A DNA stretch of 64,000 bases from Echinarachnius parma (taxonomy: Eukaryota; Echinodermata; Echinoidea; Clypeasteroida; Echinarachniidae). The stretch is taken from positions 51,001-115,000 of the forward strand of contig JBAMJV010003090.1 of assembly GCA_037951105.1 (NCBI GenBank), written 5' to 3'. Below are positions 55,901 through 64,000 of this stretch, one piece after another. Each line of letters starts with the position of its first letter. Positions within the stretch are counted from its first letter, which is position 1. The translations under genes were made by a program, and so were the position numbers. The notes under the pieces were generated by a model. It made no database searches, had not been told where the DNA came from, and saw only the letters and a program-made list of their open reading frames with translations.

Positions 55901-58900
55901 TGGAATACAGAGTCAATTTTCTTGCTGATAACTGAACCCCGTACAGCACCGGTTATACCTGAGGAATGGAATGGAATACAATGTCAGTTTTCTTGCTGAT
56001 AACTGAGCCCCGGACAGCACCGGTTATACCTGGTGAGGAGTGCAATGGAATACAGAGTCAGTTTTCTTGCTGATAACTGAACCCCGTACAGCACCGGTTA
56101 TACCTGAGGAATGGAATGGAATACAATGTCAGTTTTCTTGCTGATAACTGAGCCCCGGACAGCACCGGTTATACCTGGTGAGGAGTGCAATGGAATACAG
56201 AGTCAGTTTTCTTGCTGATAACTGAACCCCGTACAGCACCGGTTATACCTGATGAGGAGTGCAATGGAATACAGAGTCAGTTTTCTTGCTGATAACTGAA
56301 CCCCGTACAGCACCGGTTATACCTGAGGAATGGAATGGAATACAATGTCAGTTTTCTTGCTGATAACTGAGCCCCGGACAGCACCGGTTATACCTGGTGA
56401 GGAGTGCAATGGAATACAGAGTCAGTTTTCTTGCTGATAACTGAACCCCGTACAGCACCGGTTATACCCGATGAGGAGTGCAATGGAATACAGAGTCAGT
56501 TTTCTTGCTGATAACTGAACCCCGTACAGCACCGGTTATACCTGATTAGGCATGCAATGGAATGGAATACAAAGTCAGTTTTCTTGCTGATAACTGAACC
56601 CCGGATGGCGCTGGTTATACCTGATGAGGAATGGAAGGGAATACAAAGTCAGTTTACTCCCAATGTTAATAGTCATTCTTCTTCTTCTTCTTCCGTTTTG
56701 GTACAGTTCACCAGCGCGGTGTATTTTCGTACATTTTAGGTAGTATATGCACTATTTCCTGGGGGCTATTGTTCATAGAGGTGCGATTAATCACAAGTCA
56801 GAAAATGTCCCTAAATATATTAATCTTATAGAGTACAGAAGCTATGACATCATAAAAATCTATTTTTCTCAATTTGAACTTCATTTTCCGAAAGAGCATC
56901 AAAAATAATGTCCAAATGTCGAAAATCAATTGAATATGTAAAGTATTGGCTGAGATTTGCCCATCCGAATGATTTTTTTCCAATAGTTAATTAGTGTTAT
57001 AGTGCTCTGGTTCATACGGTAATGAAGATTATGATTCATCCAGGAAAGAGTTCATAGAAACAAAACTAAATCTTCTCTTCGCAAGCCAGTTTAGCTGAAG
57101 AAGCAACCTGGATAGGTTTGTGAAACTGTACTACTCCCAAAATAGTAAGTCCAGTTGATCAGATTTAGTTTTGTTTCTATGCTCTGGTTCATAACTTTAT
57201 GAACCAGAGCACTATAACACTGATTGCCCATTGAAGTAAAATTCTTTCCGATGGGCATATCTCAGCCAATACTTGTTTAAATGATTTTCAACATTTGGAC
57301 ATTATTTTGTATGCTCTTTCGGAAAATGAAGTTCAAATTTGAAAATTCTAAAAATACGATTTTTTGATGACGTCACACTTCACCACTCTATTGGCTCAAA
57401 TGCACATATTTCCTAACATGCCCCCACGCCCCCCCCAATTTTTTTTTTTTTTTTATTTGACAAAAACAATAGAAAACATAAGGGAAAATTCTGTGTCAAA
57501 ATTTAAAAAAATACATAAGATGTGCCCCCCCCCACAATCTGTCCGACCACCCTAGCCACTGACCTACCTTGTGTTGATGCATCAACGTTTGTGGCAAACT
57601 TCTGTGATTTCATCTGCTTGGCTTTCTTTATAACCTGTACAATAAATAAAGGAAGAAGAGACAGCCGTTTAAAATTTAATTCAGAAAAGTCATTCATCAG
57701 GTTACATTATTGTCTTTTGTCATACATTTTGTCATTAACATTTTTCCTTTAGTTATGTTTCAGAAATTTGAAAACATAATGTCTCCTGCCACTTCATTGC
57801 AGAGGCATAAAGACTTATACAGGGTGGCCCCCAAAAAACATAACGGAGCACTTCCCAAAAATATAGTAACAAAATGATTATTTACATCGGAGAAGGTATA
57901 TAGCATCAAACAACCATGCCCATTCTCTTGGCACAAAGCTGAATGCACACTAACAATAGCGCGCGTATTGCTCTTTGTTCGATGCTATGATGGGCAGAAA
58001 GTGCGATTTATCAGGCACTGACTTGGTAAAAATTTACAAAAATAGGAACCTGACATGGTGTCACTCAGAGCGCCCTATAACAAAAACTACACAACCAAAA
58101 TTACTGTTCTTGGTATCGTTTTTCATTGGAAAAGATACCCTATCTGATGGACATAATCATTTTATTACTATATATTTTGGGAAGTGCCCCGTTCCGTTTT
58201 TGGGGGGCCACCCTGTATAGTGCACTTCTCTAAAGACTTACTCAAGGTGCTATAAAACAATACAAAAACAAAGAACATTCAGAGAAATTCAGTGATGTCT
58301 CTCTTTCTGAATTTGGGTAAATTGAAAAAGCCTTCACATGCTTCTGGAAAGTTTCTGGAAATGCACGATCATCACAGGCTGTAAATAATTACAGGCTGTA
58401 AATAATTACAGGCTGTAAATAATTACAGGCTGTAAATAATTAAGGGGATGCATCAAAATTATCACTACCGTCCTACCGCAGGATCCCGCTTGGAACGGTT
58501 TTGTGCGCAGTTATAAATTGCGAGCACTCAAATTTCGTTCCAAGCAGGAGCTAGTGCGCGCTAAATTTTGTTCTCGAGCGTGATGACACATCGTTCCCTT
58601 GTGGTCAGAACATATTTCAGCAGAGTAAGTTGCGCACATCGTTCACGAGCGGGCGACTGCGGGATCCCGCTGCCTCCCGCTATATATAATTTTTACGCCT
58701 TCCCTAAGCAAATCATACAAAAGTCTTACCGCATCTACAGGTTTCTTGAGTTCGGCTGCGATCTTGGTCCATCTATCAGGAGTGCCTCCGGGAAACTTGG
58801 TCATGGCTTTTACCAGACTAGACTCGTCTGAAACAGTCCATGTGCAATTCCTCTGCAAACAAAATAAATGAAAATACATACTATACATAAATATCACATA

Positions 58901-61900
58901 ACTTTGTAACACAAACAATGTGATAATTCTAATTTAACTGGGTAAGTGTAAAAGCACATGACATGCAAAGTTTGCAAGGACTTCTGTCTTTTCAATGCTT
59001 GAATTTCTTGATATAGTGTACATAATTTTAGCTCTGGTCATTTAATTTTCAACCATCTCAAGCGATATGGCACATAATTGAATAGTGTAATAATTCAATC
59101 ATGTTTTACACCATTTTGCTGAATCTAAACTATTTTGTTATTCATTATCTCTATCCTTTTAAATTCTTGTTATATCTATGCAAACCAACCTGTATTTTCC
59201 CAGAGTCACCACTCCCCTTCTCCTCCTCCTCCTCCACTTCTCTGCCCTCTCCAGTTGCCATGGTAACAGCAGCGGATGAGGAGCGGTCATAGTCATACAT
59301 GGCAGGATTCAATCGTTGCTTCTCTCTTGGGCCCTAATGAAGATACAATGATCAGTTATATATGATCAGTTTTGGTAGAGAGGGCGATACACATCACAAT
59401 TTTTTTGTGAGGTTATGAAAAACTGAGTGTCGAATTTGAGAGAAAATGCAATGTTAATGGCAGAATAAACTTTATTTCATCAAAATCGGTCCAGAAATGG
59501 CTGAAATATCAATAAATATATCTGATCTTATAATTATTTGGGGCCAAAATAATTAGATGATTTTTTCAAAAAATTTTAAAAATGCTTACACTTTTTCAAA
59601 AATATTCAAGTGTTTTAAAAATATTTGTTGATGATCTCTCTATTTAATCATTATTTCAATAAAACATCACATGCATAATTTTGTATAAAAAATGGTTAAA
59701 ACCAATGCCTTTTTAGAGAGCGCCGTTTTAATGGCTCTTTTTTTAATGATAACAGGCTTTTTACTTAGTCGTTTGTAATTTTGTATACCTTTCGAGCATG
59801 GTGGAATTATAACTATTAGTTTATAATGCTACTGTGCAGGTTTGGTTACTAAAGTTCAGCCTTACCAAAACTGTACTACCCCTTTAAAATAATCAACCTG
59901 TTCTCTACTATATTTGTGAACCAAACTGAACCAAATTGAACTTAATTGAATGGAGTGAAATTGAATTGAATTGAACTTAATGGAATTGAATTGAACTGAA
60001 CCGACAAACTGTACTGAATCTGATCTTAACCAAACTAAACTAAACTAAACTAAGCTAAACTACACTAAACTAAACTGAATCTGGAATCAATACAATTGAA
60101 AAGAATTGAATAATTGTTAAAATTATATTGAATTCAATCTAATCTCCAAGAGCTACCTGCTCTTTTCTCCTGGCTTCTCTCTCCTCATCATCCTCATCGT
60201 CCTCATCCTCGTCCTCCACGTCGACCTCCCCTTTCCTCCTCTCCTTCCAGTATTCTACCACCTCTCCGTATAACTGTGGAAGACCCTTGACTACAGCCAC
60301 AGTGAAGCAGGCTAGTCTGTATGGCAGCACGTCTGATAATATTGGTTTCTGCACAAAGTATGGGTCGTCTTCTATTGGTTGGTCCGAAGGGTTGATTTCT
60401 ATTCCGGAGGTGGCTTGTTGTTTGGCTTTCTTACTCTTCTTCTCTTTCTTTGGTTTAACCAGTGCTTCCTGTAAATTGCAAAAACAAACAAAAAAAACAA
60501 ATGGATCCATTACTTCACCCCTTGCCTACTGGAACCAGGGGGGTGTTTCACAAAGATCCTAAGTTTAACTGTAAGTTGGACTTAAAAAGTATGGTAAGCC
60601 ATTTGTAGCCTTTGAACAAAATAAACTAAAAAACAAAAATGCAAGTATTTTAGACTTTTAATAAATTTTACATCAAAAACATGAAATATCTTTGATAATA
60701 GAAAAATATTTATGAATTGAAACATTTAATGCCTTTTAAAAGGACTTTAAGAATTTGTTTTCAAAGAAACTAATGGCTTTCCATACTTTTTAAGTCCAAC
60801 TTAGAGTTAAGTTCAACTCAGGATCTTTGTGAAACACCTCGCCTGGTCAGTTATAATGAAATAATGCAATCTCTAGGTTGTTAATTAACTGCTCTTTCAA
60901 ATGTTACCCATTTTGGTCCAAAACTTCAAGAGTGGATGCGCTGTTAGGCCCAATCAAGAGCGGATCGGCATAAAACTTAAAATTTTGCCTTTTAGAGACT
61001 TATCATTACCCCATACACAAATTTGAGCAAATTTTAGGCAGGTGGGATGAAATCCATTGGGTGATTTGACATGGAATGACCCATACAAAAGGGTTCAGGA
61101 GCAAATCATCGGATAAGGAGTAAATGTAGAATGCGGGCAAGTAAATTTTCTTTTAGGACACGCACAATTTGAAAATGTTTATGATTTACAATGTAACTTG
61201 CACAAACGCAGGCAAGGAGAAAACAAACGAAATGTGTGGAGGTTTGCCAAGAGAATTGGGACTACAGTCAACCATGGCATTCAGAGGGTTCACATTATAA
61301 ATATTACGTCCTTAGAATCTTTTAAGATCAAAGTTGATCATATAAGTTAATGTTTAAATGTTCATGTTTTTTTTTGTTTCCCTTCTCTTTTTGTGTGTAA
61401 AGAGGAGTTAAAGGGAACCACCAGGCAAAGGACAAAACATTATTACTGTATATGTTTTGGTATCGTTTTGTGATATCAAATAGATACCCAACATTTTGCA
61501 AAGGGTTGTGTGATTCATAAACAAAGCAATTAATTTCCACCACTTACGGAACCACTGCTACTTCCTGGTTCCACACGGGCCAAGCATTTGCGAGTGCGCC
61601 AATGCTTTCACGCGTACGTCAATAGAATCCCGGATGATTCGTTCGCTCTGCACAGAGCGCTCTGGCTCTGCACGCATATAGTCTACGCAATTCAGACCGT
61701 ATGAACGCATCATTGAGAATGGTGATGCGTTTTTCAATTATATATTTTTTCTGAAAACATATTTTTGTGAACTTGTTGAAGGAATGGAATACTACAGATG
61801 TTACCTTTCTATAATAAGAATATTATTTTTGGGTGGTGGTACCCTTTAACTGCGCCCGGAGCACATTGAAAAAGGTGGAATTGGCGCATTAGAAGACTTC

Positions 61901-63677
61901 TTTGTTATTATCATTAAACAGAACTCACCAGTTCTAGTTTCTTCTCAAAGTACATTGACCAGAGCACCAGGTAGTGACCCACACTGAGGATGACCGACAG
62001 CAGGACACTCAGCTCAAGCAAGCCCATCTTACGCACACGCCGGTAGTAGTACACAGGCTGGCGCCAGTCGGGCAGGCCGTGCTCTAGTACCAGGTTGTAC
62101 CTATATTGATAGTGATAAGGAATAGAAGGATACTAAGCACAAGCAGTCCCATCTTACATACACGTCTGTAGTAGTACACAGGCTGGCGCCAATCCATATA
62201 AGTATGACTCCAACACTGCCGTTGTAGAACTAGAAGGTAAACTGTATCGCGCGCAGTGACCGTACCCTGTACATTTTGTACATAAAACAATGGCGGGCTG
62301 ACGGTCTTGTTTACGAGCAGTATTGAAAGGAGGAACTCCGTCACAAAACTGCATTGTGGGGAAATAATATGACGAAACAATAGGAATGTGCGTAAGGCGC
62401 GCACTTTACCAAGCGCACTCACACTGTACATTTTCTATTGCAAAGATGTCATAAGCGCGTACATTTGTGATTTTGCGCGCGATGAATTTGTAAACAATTT
62501 TTGCCCTTGGCTGAGACAGTGATCCGTGTATGAAGGGCGACTCTACTGCAAATATTGAGCATTCATAAACAGTATTTAACACAAAATGTAACTAAAAAAG
62601 TGGTCTTATTGATGGAGTAGAAAAGGGCAACACAAATTGATTACGCTAGATAAAGAGAGTTGTGGTGAATATTTCACCGCTCAATGGGATGTATTTTATT
62701 ATTAAATTCCAGATCAATTTTGAAATACACAGCCTGTCATACTTTTGATGACGTTTTGTGACGTAGCTAAACTGCTTCTAATCGCATACATGCCTTAACC
62801 ATCATGGCGGCTGAGTTTACCCCCCCTGCGCCAATCAGGCAGGCCATGCTCTAGTATCAGGTTGTACCTGTATTGATAGTGATAAGGGATAGAAGGATAC
62901 TAAGCACAATGCACATACTCTTAGTAGTACACTGGTTAGCGCCAGTCAGGCAGGCCGTGCTCTAGTATCAGGTTGTACCTATTTTGATATTGGTAAGAGA
63001 TAGAAGGATACCAAGCGCAAGCAGTCCCATGTTAAGCATGCGCCGGTAGCAGTACACTGATTGGCGTCCTTGAATGTTCTTAGTGAACTTCTCAATTATG
63101 TGATATAGTTTTGTAGAATAAGAACAATGTTTACGGTTCACCTAGCGAAAAAAAGGGACAATTATGTCAGATTTTATCACCTACTGCATGTCCATTGAAG
63201 CTGACTATGTAGAATTGAAAAGCATTGCAGAACGCTTTTCAATTCAATCATAAATATCTCCATAATCAGGAAGACATTTGAAAAATAAAAACTTGTTTCA
63301 TCTTCAGTCATCCTAAGCTAGCCAAACAACAACGTACAAGCTGAATGTGAAACTAATTTTTGTTCAATTTGACAAAGTTAATGTTACGTAAACCGGGGTG
63401 ACTTTGGCCACCAGGGTGACTTTGGCCACTTTTTGAGATGAAATGTATTTTTTATCAAGCTTCACTTTTTAGAACAAAATTCTTATTGTTTCAAATATAG
63501 TCGTATAAAATCAGAAATAAGTTCTAAAGAGCGAGATATGATTAAAATACATCCTTCTCCAAAAGTGGCCAAAGCAACCCAGGTGGCCAAAGTTACCCCG
63601 TTTTACAGTACCTCTTTTAATATCACTTACTTTTGTTTCATATCGTCATCCTTCAGGACCTCTGCTATGGCCACCAA
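52918..63677 (-). CDS. DNAJC1: DNAJC1, ER-membrane J-protein with SANT domains (N-terminus off window)
   Basis: Joined exons in coding order are 63677-63631, 62100-61929, 60468-60157, 59333-59190, 58852-58730, 57634-57568, 55731-55516, 54001-53859 and 52992-52918. That is 1299 nt, 432 residues and a TGA stop, with every junction in phase. It opens with LVAIAEVLKDD (the end of the J-domain region), then HGLPDWRQPVYYYRRVRKMG and a membrane segment (LSVLLSVILSVGHYLVLWSM). Next come an acidic linker, SANT1 (TWTVSDE ... FPGGTPDRWTKIA) and SANT2 (AWTQRQQ ... GDRWDKIAEAVPGKTKEECI). Human DNAJC1 has 554 residues in the same order. The family binds BiP through the luminal J domain and exposes the SANT domains to the cytosol. 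The first ~125 residues should lie beyond 64000. Confidence 0.95.
53285..53388 (-). pseudogene. Worn copy of the DNAJC1 last exon
   Basis: TTCAGTGTTAGCTCTATACC ... TTGCCATGCACTC parallels 52911-52992 base for base with many changes. It lies between the last two real exons and has stops. Confidence 0.7.
53502..53649. mobile_element. Palindromic MITE family I in DNAJC1 intron
   Basis: Ends GGCCCCGTTGCAGAAAGGGA and TCTCTATCTGCAACGGTCC. Confidence 0.82.
53676..53752 (-). pseudogene. Donor-side copy of DNAJC1 SANT2 exon
   Basis: ACCTTTGTTTTGCCCGGTAC, GCTTCCGCTATCTTGCCCCA and GACCTGCATGGCCTTTTC repeat the donor half of 53859-54001, with the region around the GDRW codons damaged. Confidence 0.75.
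53859..54001 (-). CDS. DNAJC1: DNAJC1 exon encoding SANT2
   Basis: 143 nt. The acceptor is ATCGTAATAG and the donor GTAACA. Starts with two bases completing Asp, then ELVHSGVESCAWTQRQQKVL and PRSVGDRWDKIAEAVPGKTK, matching human EEPWTQNQQKLLE and SSDRWDKIARCVP. Confidence 0.93.
54118..54203 (-). pseudogene. Middle-of-exon copy of DNAJC1 SANT2
   Basis: The reverse complement encodes ESCAWTQRQRKVLEKAMQV-like sequence from GAGAGCTGTGCTTGGACACA, then shifts frame after the ATGCAGGTC bases (two extra bases). It lacks both a good acceptor and a donor. Confidence 0.75.
54206..54573. mobile_element. Element with ATAGAATGGG ends carrying a minisatellite
   Basis: Left TTATAGAATGGGTTGATAAA and right TGCCCATTCTATAA are inverted. 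The interior is mostly the minisatellite below. Confidence 0.65.
54290..54512. repeat. Minisatellite TCATGCGTCCGGTAAAAAAT
   Basis: About twelve units of 17-20 bp with constant ATGCGTCCGGTAAAA and variable A/T spacer. Confidence 0.92.
54581..54732. repeat. Hairpin with ~55-bp arms
   Basis: GATGCGCAAGTTTATTTCGT ... GGTAACTATGG is complementary to CCATAGTTACC ... ACCTGCGCATC, with CCCACTCGGCTTCGCCTCGT in the loop. Confidence 0.82.
54955..55145. repeat. ATC/ACC trinucleotide microsatellite
   Basis: TCATCATC and a 100-bp CACCACCAC array (about 55040-55125). The poly-His and poly-Val open frames across it are artefacts. Confidence 0.92.
55516..55731 (-). CDS. DNAJC1: DNAJC1 linker exon between SANT1 and SANT2
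   Basis: 216 nt. The acceptor is ACTATCAG and the donor GTGAGA. Starts ITGAVRGSVISKKTGSSLSD and ends READINQEEQNKEL. Polar, low conservation. Its first ~48 bases are repeated twelve times in the adjoining intron. Confidence 0.88.
55736..56650 (-). repeat. Twelve tandem copies of a DNAJC1 exon acceptor edge
   Basis: Units of about 66 or 78 bp. Each holds TCAGTTTTCTTGCTGATAAC, then TGARCCCCGKACAGCACCGG and TTATACCTG, i.e. the acceptor CAG plus the first ~48 exon bases, and a linker AATGGAATGGAATACAATG. GTACAG and GGACAG versions and the two linker lengths alternate, giving a higher-order pattern. No donor and no continuing exon in any copy. Confidence 0.92.
56677..56735 (+). repeat. Second copy of the 53-bp repeat at 32505
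   Basis: TTCTTCTTCCGTTTTGGTAC, AGTTCACCAGCGCGGTGTAT and TTTCGTAC. Confidence 0.8.
56975..57220. repeat. Inverted repeat around TTAGTTTTGTTTCTATG
   Basis: GTGTTATAGTGCTCTGGTTC is answered by GAACCAGAGCACTATAACAC, and AACAAAACTAAATCT by AGATTTAGTTTTGTT nested inside. Outer arms extend to the shared AATGTCCAAATG / CATTTGGACATT words at 56910 and 57290. Confidence 0.75.
57568..57634 (-). CDS. DNAJC1: DNAJC1 exon after SANT1
   Basis: 67 nt. The acceptor is TTGTACAG and the donor GTAGGT. Encodes VIKKAKQMKSQKFATNVDAS then TQ, matching human VTTKAKQLKDSV. Confidence 0.9.
57818..58217. mobile_element. Mariner-like MITE with TA target duplication
   Basis: Ends TACAGGGTGGCCCCCAAAAA and TTTTTGGGGGGCCACCCTGTA-type inverted repeats, flanked by TA (57816-57817, 58218-58219). 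400 bp. The arms are inverted copies. No transposase. Confidence 0.88.
58376..58443. repeat. Four tandem copies of ACAGGCTGTAAATAATT
   Basis: 17-bp unit repeated four times with no mismatch. Confidence 0.92.
58730..58852 (-). CDS. DNAJC1: DNAJC1 exon encoding SANT1
   Basis: 123 nt, 41 codons, phase 0/0. The acceptor is TTTGCAG and the donor GTAAGA. Encodes CTWTVSDESSLVKAMTKFPG then GTPDRWTKIAAELKKPVDA, nearly identical in pattern to human FPGGTPGRWEKIAHEL. Confidence 0.95.
59190..59333 (-). CDS. DNAJC1: DNAJC1 exon before SANT1
   Basis: 144 nt, 48 codons, phase 0/0. The acceptor is TTCATTAG and the donor GTTGGT. Encodes LNPAMYDYDRSSSAAV and an acidic run (EVEEEEEK). Confidence 0.88.
59370..59883. 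mobile_element. Relative of the 8005-8534 element, inverted
   Basis: The right end CAAAACTGTACTACCCCT followed by TTAA mirrors AGGGATAGTTCAGTTTTGG. Shared interior words include AGAGAGCGCC/GGACGCTCTCT and GTGGAATTATAACTATTA. The left end is not clear. Confidence 0.6.
59935..60085. repeat. GAATT and ACTAA pentanucleotide repeats
   Basis: TTGAATTGAACTTAATGG-type then AAACTAAACTAAACTAAGC-type imperfect repeats. Confidence 0.85.
60157..60468 (-). CDS. DNAJC1: DNAJC1 linker exon
   Basis: 312 nt, 104 codons, phase 0/0. The acceptor is ATTTACAG and the donor GTAGCT. Begins EALVKPKKEKKSKKAKQQ (basic, just after the membrane segment). Contains KPILSDVLPYRLACFTVAVV with GLPQLYGEVVEYWKERRK, matching human KPQWHDLLPCKLGIWF and LPHLIQDAGQFYAKYKE. 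Ends in an Asp/Glu run. Confidence 0.94.
60538..60841. mobile_element. Palindromic MITE family A, fifth copy
   Basis: Ends GGGGGGTGTTTCACAAAGAT and GGATCTTTGTGAAACACCTC. Confidence 0.85.
61408..61849. mobile_element. TTAA-type MITE (AGGGAACCACC ends)
   Basis: AGGGAACCACCAGGCAAAGG and GGGTGGTGGTACCCT are inverted at their tips, flanked by TTAA at 61408-61411 and 61846-61849. The interior includes a CpG-rich stretch (61560-61690). Confidence 0.78.
61929..62100 (-). CDS. DNAJC1: DNAJC1 exon encoding the membrane segment
   Basis: 172 nt. The acceptor is TCAATATAG and the donor GTGAGT. Encodes YNLVLEHGLPDWRQPVYYYR, RVRKMG, the hydrophobic helix LSVLLSVILSVGHYLVLW and SMYFEKKLEL. Human: NGLPDWRQPVFYYRRVRKM then LLLFIILTVGHYAVVW. 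Confidence 0.96.
62105..63075 (-). pseudogene. Four partial copies of the DNAJC1 membrane-segment exon
   Basis: Copies at about 62105-62205, 62825-62915, 62920-62990 and 62995-63070. They keep parts of the acceptor (ATAGTGATAAG...), the GLPDWRQ codons (CGCCAGTCAGGCAGGCCGTG) or the VYYYRRV codons (CGGTAGTAGTACACAGG). None is complete and frames are damaged. Confidence 0.82.
63383..63609. mobile_element. Palindromic MITE (GTAAACCGGGGTGACTTTGG ends)
   Basis: Left TTACGTAAACCGGGGTGACT and right AGTTACCCCGTTTTACAGTA, with GTGGCCAAAG repeated on both sides. Confidence 0.82.
63631..63677 (-). CDS. DNAJC1: DNAJC1 exon at the end of the J-domain region
   Basis: 47 nt. The acceptor is a long poly-C tract then CAG; the donor is GTAAGT. 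Encodes LVAIAEVLKDDDMKQ, matching human QLVAIYEVLKDDERRQ. The HPD-containing helices are further right, outside the window. Confidence 0.93.
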
Positions 63678-64000
63678 CTGGGGGGGGGGGGGGGAATAAG
63701 AGATGTGGGAAAATTATATTTAAGCATTTGAAAACAGCAATCAAATATTTACAAACAAAACTTTGTTTTAAAAACATTAATGAGAGTATTTCATTAGACG
63801 AATCTGCATAGAAAATTAAGAAATTGTTCTAGGTGTAGAATTTGAAACAAGACTACATAATAAATTAAGAAATTGGTTTATTATCTAGAATGTGTTGATG
63901 TTATTTTAGAGCGATCCCAGGTTCATAAACATCAATGTGTTTGTGACAGTTAGAAGTAAAACCCTTTTGTTACAAACTATAACTTTGTCTGTTCCGTAGA
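63678..64000. other. DNAJC1 intron, no exon seen
   Basis: Starts with 14 C (minus strand) at the acceptor, then AT-rich sequence to the window end. The upstream J-domain exon is not reached. Confidence 0.7.

Overview
This is animal nuclear DNA. It is AT-rich, with short exons bounded by GT/AG splice sites, long repeat-filled introns, dozens of short palindromic transposons, microsatellites and poly-C/poly-G tracts. No species is named by the sequence. The proteins look like one-to-one invertebrate orthologs of vertebrate genes, and the repeat style suggests a marine invertebrate deuterostome, perhaps an echinoderm or hemichordate. That last point is a low-confidence guess.

Three genes are visible, and each was rebuilt exon by exon with reading phases that chain without a break. 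(1) Minus strand, about 519-10865: CCDC148, a coiled-coil protein. Nine exons including the likely first one are present; the C-terminal end runs off the left edge. (2) Plus strand, 13660-37719: MLLT10 (AF10/AF17 family). It is complete, with fifteen exons and 1136 codons. It carries the N-terminal PHD-zinc knuckle-extended PHD module that reads histone H3 and the octapeptide/leucine-zipper region that binds DOT1L. (3) Minus strand, 52918-63677: DNAJC1, an ER-membrane J-protein with two SANT domains. Nine exons encode the last 432 residues; the J domain lies beyond the right edge. MLLT10 and DNAJC1 are convergent, as they are on human chromosome 10p12, so this is an old conserved gene pair. 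CCDC148 and MLLT10 are head to head, about 2.8 kb apart.

Between and inside the genes are many non-autonomous DNA transposons. They include families with TTAA target duplications, mariner-like palindromes with TA duplications, one hAT-like element with a perfect 8-bp duplication, and several long-inverted-repeat families whose target duplication is unclear. There is also a tRNA-derived SINE and a 5'-truncated CR1/L2-like retrotransposon in MLLT10 intron 1. Elements are nested up to three deep.

The most unusual signal is that many exons of all three genes have partial copies next to them. Each copy keeps one exon edge with its splice site plus nearby intron, repeated 1 to 12 times in tandem. 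I count at least twelve exons affected. The strongest cases are DNAJC1 exon 55516-55731 (twelve acceptor-side copies), MLLT10 exon 12 (three donor-side copies and one acceptor-side copy) and CCDC148 exon 4627-4789 (four copies). The copies look like decoy splice sites or failed exon duplications, and they deserve a transcript-level check.
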